DNA of 22,035 bases from Jimgerdemannia flammicorona (taxonomy: Eukaryota; Mucoromycota; Endogonomycetes; Endogonales; Endogonaceae). Where the stretch lies: the NCBI GenBank assembly GCA_003990745.1, contig RBNI01001524.1, positions 1 through 22,035 of the forward strand, read 5' to 3'. A program made the translations under genes and the position numbers. The stretch's first letter is position 1. The number at the start of each line of letters is the position of its first letter. Of this stretch, positions 9,481 through 18,735 are shown one piece after another. The notes beneath the pieces were generated by a model. It worked only from the letters and a program-made list of their open reading frames with translations. It had not been told where the DNA came from and searched no databases.

Positions 9481-9686
9481 ATCCAATAGTGGTGATTTCA
9501 GTTGTAGGAGCTTTCCTTCTGTTGATTCTTCTTTGAGCCAGTTCGTTGATACACAAGAAGCAATCATCAATCATTCAGGAAGAGTACATTTCAATGCCAT
9601 AGGGACATTGGCCACTTGGTACATATCCATCTTCGATTTTCTTGTAGAATTGTTCTTCTTTGTTCATGGTAGGTTGGACTGAGGCC

Positions 9687-10042
9687 TTGTTTGATGAGCC
9701 AAATTCTTTGGATCCTCTGATGGTGGGCAGTAGTTCTGGGACTTCCTTGACTGTCAGGGTTGACTCGATTTTCTCAAATAAGATCTGGGCAATACAGAAT
9801 CCAATGGGAATCTTGAAGGGTGTCTAACTGTGGTTTCGGATGAGGATAATAATTTCGCCTATATAATCTTTGTCAATGACTCCTCCTTCTACTGAGAGTC
9901 CTTTTAATGCTAGGCTGCTGCAACAGCATATTCTTCTAACATATCCTTCAGAGATTTGGATGCTGATTCCTGTATAGACTTGTTTGACTTCTTGGTTGGA
10001 GACTGTAGCTTCTTCGGCTGCATACAGGTCATATCCAGCTGC
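9687..10042 (-). pseudogene. dUTPase domain between nucleocapsid and protease
   Basis: Trimeric-type dUTPase, which hydrolyses dUTP to dUMP and so limits uracil entry into cDNA. All five family motifs are recognisable in order. Motif 1 is AAGYDLYAAE (from 10042); motif 2 is RICCCSSLALKG (usually RIAPRSGLAxKG). Motif 3 is GGVIDKDYIGEI, with the catalytic-site Asp; motif 4 is IPIGFCIAQILFEK (usually GDRIAQ). Motif 5 is TIRGSKEFGSS (usually RGxxGFGSTG). Length of about 119 codons is near the family's usual 130-150. Decay includes a TAG at 9826-9824 (Gln expected) and Cys for Arg in motif 4, fitting CGT to TGT. It is in the same frame as the zinc knuckle about 45 codons upstream and the protease downstream. 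Confidence 0.88.
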
Positions 10043-10177
10043 TTTTTGACTTCCTTTGGTTGGGGCCTTAGCAGTTTGTCTTAACTTGACAAAGTCTAGT
10101 ATTCTGGTGGTCAGATTGTTGAGGTGGTGCAGAGTGGTAACAGTTGCTCATATTGCTGTTCGGGGTTTTCAGTTAGG

Positions 10178-12126
10178 GCAGGCACTGGCCATGTGTCCTA
10201 TTTTTCGGCAATAGAAGCATACTCCACTTCTTTTAAGTTCATTCCTTTCACCTTCAGTAAGTTTCTTGAAAGTACTCAGCTAGGTGGGTTCATAATTTCT
10301 GGGTGTCCATGAAGTGGATGTTGAGGGAGCTCGGGATACTTCATGCTTGGGTTCTTCTTTCTTGGTCCAAGTCTTTTCCTTGTTGTTGAATTGTCTTTGG
10401 GGCAGAATGGGTCCCACTGTTAGGATCTGCTTGACCATAGTCTTGATCCTTGCCAGGCACTATTGTTGGTGGTCACAACTAACTGGGCATCCTTGTTCTC
10501 TGATTTTTCTAGTAAGCCATTCAGGCAGGGCATTGAATAAATGATCTGCTCTTGTACCATTTCGTGCTTCGTCATTGGTAATATATCCTAGGCCAACAGT
10601 GTTCAGGAGTGACTTGAGTTTTGTACAGAAGGTTTCAAATTCCTCCTTGCCATGTATATCGAATTTGAGGTTGTGGAGTTTTACTCGGGATTCAGTGATC
10701 ATGGTTTCACTGTAATATTGAGCAATCATGAGTTGTTTAAGTCCAGGGGCTGCAGGATGGTCTCCATATCCTGGGGCATTATTTGCTGCATTCTGAGCAA
10801 CTACTGCAGGTCGGGTGTCCCATGTGAGGGGTTTTTCAGGAAGGGTTCACCACTATTCTTTGGTAGATCCTTGGAAGAATGTAACAACTCAGCAGACATA
10901 GGCTGTAGTGGTAGCAAAGAGTTGTTCCAGAGTGTGGTCTTGATTGTTTGTCAGAACGTAGTCAGCAACTCATTCATTGGTCCATTGATTGGCTTTGAAG
11001 TTGGTGTCAACTATACTAATGAAGCTTTGGACTTCTTGTGCAGTACCATTGAAGGTAGGTAGACTCAGATTTTTTGTAGGTCAGATCTGTTCAGCTAAGG
11101 CAGTAATGGTTGCTGCCATTATGGCTACCTGAGCTGTGAGGTCTAGAATCTGTTGGTTTGCCATGTTGTTTACTGGAGGCGGTTGAACTACTGGTAGTGG
11201 TGTTACTGGTACTACTTGAGGTACTGGTGCAGAGTGTGATGGAGTTCTTTGAGTCTGTGTAAGTTGCTGGAGTAATAGTTGTAGGTCTGGAGTAAGGGCT
11301 TGATAGATAGCTGTCTATTGCTGTGTAGGTGTATTCTGTCCTGATGGAGGTACATCTCCTTTGGTGATGTATCCAGGATTGAATTCACTGAGATACTCCT
11401 CCTCTTCTTCAGTTTGGTCCTCATATACTTGGGTTTGCTCAGCATCAAAATAGATGGAATCAGTTGTATATCTGATTTCAGATAGACTCAATTCAAAGTC
11501 AAGTTCTGGTTCAGTATTGGTTTCGGATTCAGATAGGGCTGTAGCAGGGCCTGCTTCAGGTTCGGGATCAGGTAGTTGATGAAGAGTTTCTCTTGCTTCT
11601 TCCTTAAGAATATGGCGGGCCTTGCTATTCTGGAATCAGTAGTATAATGCGGTCTTGGTTCTGGTTTGGTGAAAGTTGGTAGAGTTGAGCCACTTAGCTA
11701 CAGAGGCTTGGGCTTCATGAGGAACTAAGGCTAGAAAGACTGCTGCTGGTTGTCCTAGGTCGCTCGGGTTTGTGGAGCTGACAAAACTCTTATTGAGAAG
11801 AGTAAAGAAGGCTTCTATAAGACCTTCTTCATCCTGACTTGCTGGGTGTAGTGCAAGGAGTTCGGTGAATAGGGTTTCGCCTATTTGCTGGTTTAATTAG
11901 AGTACTTCTTTCTTTGAATGAAGTTTATCCCATTTATTGCAGGTGTAGAGGTCAAATTGTCCTTGTATGTCAGGTTCAATTCTCTCCAGATTGTCAGATA
12001 GTTCACGATAAATTCCAGGTCAGAGGTTGGGCTTTATACCAACTTGTAGAAATTCACAGAAGGGTTTGTAGTAGGGTGAGGAAGCGTCTTGAAGCAGAAT
12101 TGGATTGTAAACCACTACTACCAAGT
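10178..12126 (-). pseudogene. Gag region: N-terminal domain, capsid and CCHC zinc knuckle
   Basis: Structural protein that packages the element RNA. After a leader (PYYKPFCEFLQVGIKP) come a helical segment (GETLFTELLALHPASQDEE near 11880-11825) and an acidic/Pro-rich linker (DPEPEAGPATALSESE). The capsid-like block starts near 11070 (LSLPTFNGTAQEVQSFI) and runs to RKIREQGCPV near 10490. The zinc knuckle CFYCRKIGHMASAC (10219-10178) has perfect C-x2-C-x4-H-x4-C spacing and is the nucleocapsid. Stops occur roughly every 50-150 codons and fit CGA or CAG. Upstream the frame continues into the LTR. Confidence 0.8.
12106..12123 (-). other. Candidate primer-binding site
   Basis: After the LTR end (12127) and three bases, the minus strand reads TGGTAGTAGTGGTTTACA. 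It begins with TGG, as required to pair with a tRNA CCA end. I cannot assign the tRNA: the sequence is probably changed by C-to-T decay. It lies inside an open frame that continues into gag. Confidence 0.55.
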
Positions 12127-12475
12127 TGTAAGAGAGTTGCTTTTTAGGGTAACCATTATGTAGTTCTAGAAGGGTTTTCTAGAAGTTCTGGAAGACCGTT
12201 TTCTTATGGTCAAGATCAATTTCATATGGAGTACATCCTCTATGCTTATTGATTTCAAGATCAGGTTGACGTCTCAACCAAAGTCCTTTTTTGGACTTGT
12301 TCTGGATGTTCAGGATTTTCCGTATTTCAGGAAGTTCAAGAGACTAAGACCAGCTTAGTTGAATTGGCGTATTGCTGCAGACAATACCCAATTAGGAAAT
12401 TTCGTGATGGGGTTAGGAGTGGGACCTAACGGGGAGCAGATTTACTTAAGAGTGGTTTATGGATTATTAAATAGG

Positions 12476-12481
12476 TTTATT
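12476..12481 (-). terminator. Poly(A) signal AATAAA in the LTR
   Basis: Minus-strand AATAAA lies downstream of the TATAAATA box and is conserved at 3904-3899 in the 3' LTR and in the third copy. In the 3' LTR it would end the genomic RNA; in either LTR it could end a transcript of the U3 ORF. Confidence 0.5.
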
Positions 12482-12596
12482 CGCTATTCATAATATTGCT
12501 ATACTAGGAGTAGTTGTATGAAGGGATATTGGAGAAGTGCTCAGGAGTTGTGTTCAGATTGTTCAGGTCTGAGATTCTGAGGTCTGGGGGAGGGGG

Positions 12597-12604
12597 TATT
12601 TATA
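12597..12604 (-). promoter_or_regulatory. TATA box for the element's genomic RNA
   Basis: Minus-strand TATAAATA is followed by a C-rich stretch. It is present at the same place in the 3' LTR (4027-4020). It stands about 120 bases upstream of AATAAA, which would place a short R region between them. Confidence 0.6.
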
Positions 12605-12793
12605 CTAGTGAGGAGCTATCTGGACTATGCTAGATATGGATGTAGCACTAAGTACTTTGCTGAGTCGGAATGCAGTCATGTAGTACAAGTGTGATCTGAC
12701 ATGTCAAGAGATCGTCTGACTACTGAGTCAGTTTACAGTCATGTCGTACAAGGCTAATCTAACTATACTATAACTGCTAATCTATTTATAGGT

Positions 12794-13891
12794 TTACATG
12801 CTGTCTGGATAGTCTTCGATGACATCACCATCGATTGCATCATCTCTAAAGAAGTAGTCATCTAGGAAGAGTAGTTCGCAGATTACTTCTCCTTGTTGGC
12901 TGAGGTAATAATATATTGAAACTTCATCTCTGTCTCACAGGATAGCATCATCTGTTTCATATACTGGGTAAGGTGTTGGTGAGCAAAGGAGGGGTGCATT
13001 GTCTTTGCTTTCATCAGATTTGCTGTCTGTATATCTTTTATAGGTTATAGCACTATGAGTTGCGGGGTTGTAGTAAGCTGGCGGCTGTGGTTCATGTCAC
13101 TCATACTCAGGTGGTGGAGTTGTTGGCTCACTCTCGAGGGTTGTCTGGAGGTACAGGTTGTGTTCTCTAGTCTCTTCATTGTAGTTAAAGTAATCAGGGG
13201 TGAATGTAGGTTGGTATTCGTACCAGTGATCATTGTCCCAATAAGTCTCATATGTGGTTATGAACTATTGTAAGTTCATCAGCAAGGTTGGTGGTGTGAT
13301 CAGGGTTGGTAGAGATCCTTGGCTTGAGGTCATGTCAGCATCAGAGGGATCATTGTCTTCTGCTTCGTCTTCATCAAAGTTGATTATATCGTAGATGTCC
13401 TTTATGGTATATCCAACCTGGGGCATTTGCAGGATATGGTTGTCGGGGTGCAGGAAGGTTCTGTCGGTAGTCTGAATATATTTGAGATACTTGTGGTTGA
13501 GTTCTTGTATCATGTCATTGATTTGGCTATAGAACAGGGTAGTAACCATTTTGCTGATAGTAACTCGGAGGCAGGGAATAAAGGTGCTGTACTCATAGAA
13601 GAGTTCTCAGTGTTTACAGGCGATGAGCTTCTGGTGTTGAGACATCTGGGTAATGTCTGTATTGTGGTGATGCTTGATCATATCTTCCAGGAGGTGGCCA
13701 ATCTGGTAGTAGCTTGAGATTTGTCCAATCCGGTGGGCCTCATTAAGCATGTTCAGGGTATTCCATTGGGCTTCCACGAAGTAGAGGGGTGCTAGGCTAT
13801 AGATGTTCATGAGAGGCAGAGGGGGTGTGGCTCGGTTGACAATAGTATTCCAAATGTCAGCATGGATGCAGTTGTAGATCTCGGTGGTCAT
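12794..13891 (-). pseudogene. U3-encoded ORF of the 5' LTR, unknown function
   Basis: A frame of 365 codons runs from an ATG at 13891 (MTTEIYNCIHADIW) to TAA at 12796-12794. It has only four internal stops: TGA 13609, TAG 13267, TGA 13099, TGA 12937. TGA fits former CGA; the 3' LTR has CAG where this copy has TAG 13267. The protein is mixed helical in its first half (SLAPLYF, SSYYQIGHLLEDMIK, DRTFLHPDNHILQMP). The centre is acidic (FDEDEAEDNDPSDAD), then Tyr/Pro-rich (TYETYWDND, TTPPPEYE, PYPVYETDD), and it ends EDYPDSM. I recognise no domain and no signal peptide. The ATG context is ACAACCATGACC after an A/C-rich leader, with TATATAT about 70 bases upstream. It lies upstream of the genomic-RNA TATA box, hence in U3. 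Confidence 0.6.
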
Positions 13892-13960
13892 GGTTGTATG
13901 TTTGAAAGTTGTGGTTATTATTTGTTTTGGTTCTCTATTTCGACGTATCTCAGGGCTCAG

Positions 13961-13967
13961 TATATAT
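13961..13967 (-). promoter_or_regulatory. TATA-like box for the U3 ORF
   Basis: TATATAT lies 70 bases upstream of the ATG at 13891. The leader between them is rich in A and C (for example AACCAAAACAAATAATAACC), as in many fungal mRNAs. Conserved in the 3' LTR at 5383-5389. Inferred; no transcript data. Confidence 0.4.
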
Positions 13968-14015
13968 GTATCTATTCTTGATTAGTAAGATTCCGTTTGT
14001 GTGAACCTTGTGTTC

Positions 14016-14160
14016 TATGACTTCGTATTGACTCAGCTTCGTGCGCTGTGACTTCTGTTTGACTCAGCTTCATGATCACACAGGTGATTTCCAGATTGTT
14101 CAGAGGTTGCGTGTGATTTCTGTGGCTTGTTAAGAGAGTGACATGTGATTTCTGTGGCTT
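14016..14160 (-). promoter_or_regulatory. Paired direct repeats in U3, possible enhancer region
   Basis: Two duplications sit near the outer edge of U3. TGTGATTTCTGTGGCTT occurs at 14112-14128 and 14144-14160, 32 bases apart. A 25-base motif containing TTGACTCAGCTTC occurs at 14016-14040 and 14047-14071, 31 bases apart. Counterparts exist at the outer end of the 3' LTR. TGACTCA resembles an AP-1/Gcn4-type site, which is suggestive only. Confidence 0.4.
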
Positions 14161-14178
14161 GGAGGTTGTGCACTTACA

Positions 14179-14183
14179 CAGTA
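14179..14183 (+). other. Right target-site duplication (CAGTA)
   Basis: Follows the last LTR base (14178) directly and leads into TTTGGCCTTAAAT of the satellite. The final A differs from the left copy's G by a transition. Confidence 0.85.
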
Positions 14184-15795
14184 TTTGGCCTTAAATCAAT
14201 TACCAAAATTATTCTCCTTTGCTAAATTCCCCTTCAAGCCAGCCAGTTTCATAATTTTGGCCTTAAATCAATAAAGAACTTGGTGAAGGAGAACTCAGCA
14301 AGATCAGTGAATCTGTACCATTTGGGTGCACCATTTGGGTGCACTATTTGGAGATCATACATTCAAATAGTATTTGGTCTTAAATTAATTACCAAAATTA
14401 TTCCCATTTGCCGAATTCCCCTTCAAGCCAGCCAGTTTCACAATTTAGGCCTGAAGGGAAACTCGGCAAGATCAGTAAAAGGGAACTCTACAAGATCAGT
14501 GAACCTTCATGAAGCTTCACTATTTGGGTGCACCATTGGGGATCATGCACCCAAACAGTGTTTGGTCTTAAATTGATTACCAAAATTGTTCCCCTTTGCC
14601 GAATTCCCCTTCAAGCTAGCCAGTTTTCCAATTTTGACCTACAAGATTCCAAATGGTGTTTGGCCTTAAATCGATTATCAAAATTGTTCCCCTTTGCCGA
14701 ATTCCCCTTCAAACCAGCCAGTTTCACAATTTTGGTCTGCAAGATTCCAAATGGTGTTTGGTCTTAAATCCATTACCAAAATTGTTCCCCTTTGCCGAAT
14801 TCCCCTTCAAGCCAGCCAGTTTCACAATTTAGGCCTTAAATTGATAGAGAACTTGATGAAGAGGAACTCAGCAAGATCAGTGAAAGGGAACTCTACAAGA
14901 TCAGTGAACCTTCATGAAGCTTCACTATTTGGGTGCACTATTTGGGGATCATGTGCCCAAATAGTGTTTGGCCTTAAATCAATTACTAAAATTATTCTTC
15001 TTTGCCGAATTCCCCTTCAAGTTAGCCAGTTTCATAATTTTGGCCTTAAATCAATAAAGAACTTAGTGAAGGAGAACTTGGCAAGACCAGTGAATCTGTA
15101 CCATTTGGGTACACTATTTGGAGATTATGCGTCCAAATGGTATTTGGCCTTAAATCGATTACCCATTTGCCGAATTCCCCTTCAAGCCAGCCAGTTTCAC
15201 AATTTTGGTCTTAAATCAATTACCAAAATTGGTCCCCTTTGCCGAATTCCCCTTCAAGCTAGCCAGTTTCACAATTTTGGCCTGCAAGATCCCAAATGGT
15301 ATTTGGCCTTAAATCCATTACCAAAATTGTTCCTCTTTGCCAAATTCCCCTTCAAGACAGCCAGTTTCACAATTTAGGCCTTAAATTGATAGAGAACTTA
15401 GTAAAGAGGAACTCTACAAGATCAGTGAACCTTCATGAAGCTTCACTATTTGGGTGCATCATTTGAGAATCATGTGTCCAAATAGTGTTTGGCCTTAAAT
15501 CAATTACCAAAATTATTTTCCTTTGCTGAATTCCCCTTCAAGCCAGCCAGTTTCATAATTTTGGCCTTAAATCAATAAAGAACTTAGTGAAGAGGAACTC
15601 GGCAAGATTAGTAAACCTGTACCATTTAGGCATACCATTTGGAGATTATGTGTCCAAATAGTATTTGGCCTTAAATCGATTACCAAAATTATTCCCATTT
15701 GCCAAACTCCCCTTCAAGCCAGCCAGTTTCACAATTTTGGCCTTAAATTGATAGAAAACTTAGTAAAGAGGAACTTAGCAAGAACAGTAAAAGAG
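14179..15795 (+). repeat. Satellite array, right half
   Basis: Continuation of the 2270-3549 array after the Ty3 insertion, with the same sub-units and hairpins (for example 14517-14561, 14928-14970). Sub-units carry more CG (TTTGCCGAATTCC) than many in the left half. The array fades near 15795 (AACAGTAAAAGAGAGCAC), where the LINE begins. The long frame at 14694-15377 is a repeat translation with recurring QASQFHN and not a gene. Confidence 0.9.
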
Positions 15796-15830
15796 AGCAC
15801 ACCATTCAACACCTTTCTCTAGTATAATTC

Positions 15831-17955
15831 ATGTTATATAAACTTCAAGCAACAGTTTTCAATACAACTTGGAGAAAAGATACTATACAAATGTTATTGA
15901 GCAAGAGTTCTGATGGGCGTGCTGGGTCAGGTGGATCTGGGGCCTTCAGTTGGCAGAGTGTGGGAAGGGGTTATGGCCTGGAGATGGGGGCCTTTGGAGG
16001 ATTGAAGGGTGGTGAGGGTTCTGGAGGAGGGTCAGTACCTGGTGGGAAGAGAGGGTGGACTGGCCCTGCAAGCTTTGCTGACAAGGTGAAGGGGAGTGGA
16101 TGGCTGGTTGGTGACAGAGCTGGTGCTGCTGTGGGGAAAGGCAAGGCGAGCCTTGGGAGGGGGGGAGGTCCCCAGGCTGGGGGTGTGAGCATAGGGTCTA
16201 GAGGTGTTGTAGCTGGGGGCAAGACTACTGATGGAGGCATGATGGGGAATCAAGAAAAAAAAAGAGATGTAATGGCTGATGGTAGAGTAGAGCTGGGGCT
16301 ACTGATTCAGAAGGGGGATCTAGCTGATGGTGTGATGAGACTGGTGGTGGCACTGTTACTCAAGAAGTCAGTTTTGGAGTTCATGGCTACCTTGTGCTTC
16401 CGGGGCTTAGCAGTGATAGCCAGGATAGTTCTGGGGCTTATCTTGCAGCAGGTGGCTGGGGCAGCCTTGGTGAAGTTCCTGAAGAGGCTGGAGGGGGTGG
16501 AGGTAGGCTTTGAGGAGGTGGGCCTACTGGACGAGGCAATGAAGACTGGAGTTGTGGTTGGTGAAGTGGCGGTCCCTATAATGAGGTGCCTCAGGTGGGA
16601 CCTCAGGGTAGTATAACTGCTAGTCAAAGGGGTACTAACAGTGATGAAGGTTGAGACTAGGAGGAGGGTTGAGGAGGTGGTGGCCAAGTATGGTGACGTT
16701 GTGGATATCGGATTCAGGGTGTGGGAGGGGACAATGATCAGGACAGACAACATGGATGTCAGAATTAGGCTGGCAGGGCAGGAGGTCACAGGAAAGGTGA
16801 GTAACTGGCCCTCAGTATTGATGTGGGGTGCTGTCATCTGTAGGGTATCGAGGGTGAAGGGAAGTGAAGAGGAGGAGGAGGATTTGTTGGAGGTGCTGGA
16901 GGAGTTGAGTGGTGCAATAGAATGGAGGGCAAAGGCCTGGAAGCTCTTCAAGGAGTCGACGCATTTAGAGGTTGTAGAGGGGAAGCATATCTGCATAGAT
17001 AAGAGGCAGTGGGAGTGGGCACAGGGGTATAGGAGGCAGAGGGAGCTTCTGGCGAGTATGATAGCAGAGACGAAGAAGAAGGCAGTTGGAGTTGAGGTAT
17101 CTGGAGGTGTCGATGCCAGTGTCTGAGCTGGTAATGGAGGAGGGGAGGTGGAGGCAGACAAGGAAGTGGCTGGGAAGGTACTGGCCAAAGACCCCTATGT
17201 TGATGGCATGTTTGAGGTCTGGGAACAGGAATTGGATACCACTCCCCCTCCTCTCATCAGGAGGGGCCCAGTGGTGAAGAGAAGGACAACAGAGGATGTG
17301 GTGATGAAGGGGGCCCAGTGGTGAAGAGAAGGACGAGGTGATGAAGGGGGCCCAGTAGGTGCGCTTTGGGGTCCTGAATGTGGAAAAAGGGGGCCAGGTA
17401 GTGGTGGCTAGTGAGGATGAGCTGGTGGATGTCCCTGAGGAGAGATGGGATGAGGCTGCCAGTGTAGGTGTGGACACCACGATGTTGGATGCAGGAAGGC
17501 CAGTGACTCCAGGAGGGAAGGAGGTGGGGAATTTGCTGTGGATGAGCAAGGTGATAGATAACCTTACAGCGGATACATTGGGAGAGGTGGATCTGTGGGC
17601 AATGCCTGAGGAGCATTGGGAACAGATTCTGCATGGCGATGGTGTGGAGGAGGTGCTGAGGGGGAAGATTCTTACAATCTTCCTAGAGGAGGAGGGTTAT
17701 GAGGTTGATGAGGTGAGGAAGGTGGAGCTGGTGGTGGTTGCAGGTGAGAGGGCAGCCTACTGTTGGGCAGAGTGTCATGGTTTGCAGTTCTGGAGGGAGG
17801 CTTGTCTGGAGTATAGGGAGGACTTTGAGGAGAGAGAAGATGGGGTAATGGTAGAACTTCTGGAAGGGCTGGAGGCACAGGAAGCTGGGGAAAGAGAATG
17901 GGCTGCTGAACATGAATTGGACTTGGTGCAGGAGGAGCGGAATGCAGACTTGTAG
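15831..17955 (+). pseudogene. LINE ORF1 (RNA-binding-type protein), broken
   Basis: Pieces lie at 15831-16616 and 16641-17126 (same frame) and 17359-17955 (another frame). ATGs occur at 15831 and 15891. The N-terminus is Gly/Ser/Lys-rich and includes WTGPASFADKVKGS, of the kind seen before the nucleic-acid-binding part of LINE ORF1 proteins. The middle is KYGDVVDIGFRVWEGT. The end is strongly acidic (EGLEAQEAGEREWAAEHELD) and stops at TAG 17953-17955. I see no clear CCHC knuckle. A GGCCCAGTGG tandem duplication at 17263-17360 accounts for the frame change. Between 16300 and 16650 the true frame is uncertain. Confidence 0.6.
17263..17360 (+). repeat. Short tandem duplication in LINE ORF1
   Basis: GGCCCAGTGGTGAAGAGAAG starts at 17265 and recurs at 17312 (47 bases later); a partial third copy (GGCCCAGTAG) starts at 17349 (37 bases later). 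Neither spacing is a multiple of three, which fits the ORF1 frame shift here. Confidence 0.75.
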
Positions 17956-17958
17956 AGA

Positions 17959-18735
17959 ATGAGATCATTATCTAACATTATTCCTATAAACAGTACAACT
18001 ACCATGTTCTCTTTGAATGTGAATGGGTTGTGGGGATCTGGATAGCATAAGACATTTTTACTTAGCTCAAGGGATTAGAGGTGGACCTCTTTTTACTATA
18101 GGATGTGAGGTGTGAGGATGAGGATGATAGGGTAGAGTGGACTAGGGAATGGGGTGGAGCCACTGCTTGGTTTGGAAAAGTGGCGATTCTGGTGAGGAAG
18201 GGTAGAGGGGACTTGGCGAGTATCAGAAGCTGGGGTGATCACTTGGTCTGGGGAGATTGGCAGAGACCGGGGTGGGAGTTGGTGAGAGTTGGCTCTTGCT
18301 ACTGCCCTGTGGTTAGAGGTAAGAGAATTGCATAGATTGAGGAGCTAATGGAGGAGGGTATTCTCTTAGAGGAAGGGGTTGATATTCTGGGGGGGGACTT
18401 TAATATGGTTTGAGATCAGCATCTAGACAGGACTGATGGAGAGAGGAGTGCAGGGGAGAGAAGTGGAGGGCTGGGGGTATGAGAGGAGGTGGAGAGATTG
18501 AGCTCATTGGGGGATATGGGCAGAACATGGTGGGGCAATATCAGGGTCTATACATATTGGGTGAATGGCTTAGGTACCAGGATTGACTGGATTCTGACAG
18601 CTGAGTATTGGGGTTCTGATGTTTGGAAGTCATTAGAGGTGGAGTGGTGCCCATGGTCTGATCACTGGGGACTGTTGGGGCAGGGGCAGTTTGGGGGGAG
18701 TGGAGATGGACCTGGACATTGGTACCTTAACTCCT
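17959..18735 (+). pseudogene. LINE ORF2 N-terminus: APE-type endonuclease
   Basis: Nicks target DNA for target-primed reverse transcription. A start with MFSLNVNGLWG lies at 18004, or a few codons upstream. The frame shifts by one base in the T-rich stretch 18050-18070 and then stays constant. Motifs: LEVDLFLL*DVRCEDEDD (Gln expected at the stop), ILGGDFNMV*DQ (18384-18416, catalytic DFN), GTRIDWIL (about 18569-18592) and the terminal SDHWGL (18657-18674), the catalytic Asp-His pair. The stop after MV is TGA, probably CGA. Confidence 0.82.

Larger units (their letters stand above)
6032..12343 (-). pseudogene. Gag-dUTPase-Pol polyprotein, single frame, about 30 stops
   Basis: All domain blocks lie in one minus-strand frame over about 2,100 codons with no indel that I can find. 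The frame can be followed from just after a TAG at 12346-12344 (inside U5 of the 5' LTR), through the primer-binding site, to the TGA at 6034-6032 after the chromodomain. There is no obvious ATG before the capsid region, so the start is unknown. Stops are overwhelmingly TGA where Arg is expected (DL*MYIDY, TAF*TRY, KF*DIF, FDL*NGYW) and TAG or TAA where Gln is expected. This fits CGA, CAG and CAA hit by C-to-T change. A single-frame Gag-Pol without a frameshift occurs in some chromoviruses. Confidence 0.85.
3550..14178 (-). mobile_element. Complete Ty3/gypsy chromovirus-type LTR retrotransposon, decayed
   Basis: The element spans 10,629 bp: two 2,052-bp LTRs and a 6,525-bp interior. Its coding strand is minus, so the 5' LTR is at 12127-14178 and the 3' LTR at 3550-5601. 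LTR ends are TGTAAG...CTTACA (the 3' LTR reads CTTATA at its inner edge). The duplicated target is CAGTG (3545-3549) and CAGTA (14179-14183); the uninterrupted satellite has CAGTG at this point, so one transition has occurred. Domain order is Gag, zinc knuckle, dUTPase, protease, RT, RNase H, integrase, chromodomain, all in one frame. LTR divergence is about 16 differences in the first 330 bases by hand count, all transitions. It has about thirty in-frame stops and is not autonomous now. Confidence 0.95.
12127..14178 (-). repeat. 5' LTR of the Ty3 element
   Basis: 2,052 bp. In element sense U3 runs from 14178 with two pairs of direct repeats, then a 365-codon ORF (13891-12794). The TATAAATA box is at 12604-12597 and the AATAAA at 12481-12476, so R lies roughly between 12580 and 12460. 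U5 carries the start of the gag frame. At 2 kb this LTR is long for a fungal Ty3 element, and about half of it is the ORF. Confidence 0.95.

Noticed and set aside
14694..15377. 227-codon plus-strand open frame with repeating QASQFHN segments
   Set aside because: It is a translation of the satellite. The frame stays open only because sub-unit spacings happen to keep phase, and similar frames appear in the left half (2409-2798, 2660-2911, 3029-3415).
16307..17188. 293-codon minus-strand open frame, Ser/Thr/Pro-rich
   Set aside because: Antisense of LINE ORF1. A G-rich, C-poor sense strand rarely gives stops on the complement, so long Ser/Pro/Thr frames are expected there by composition.
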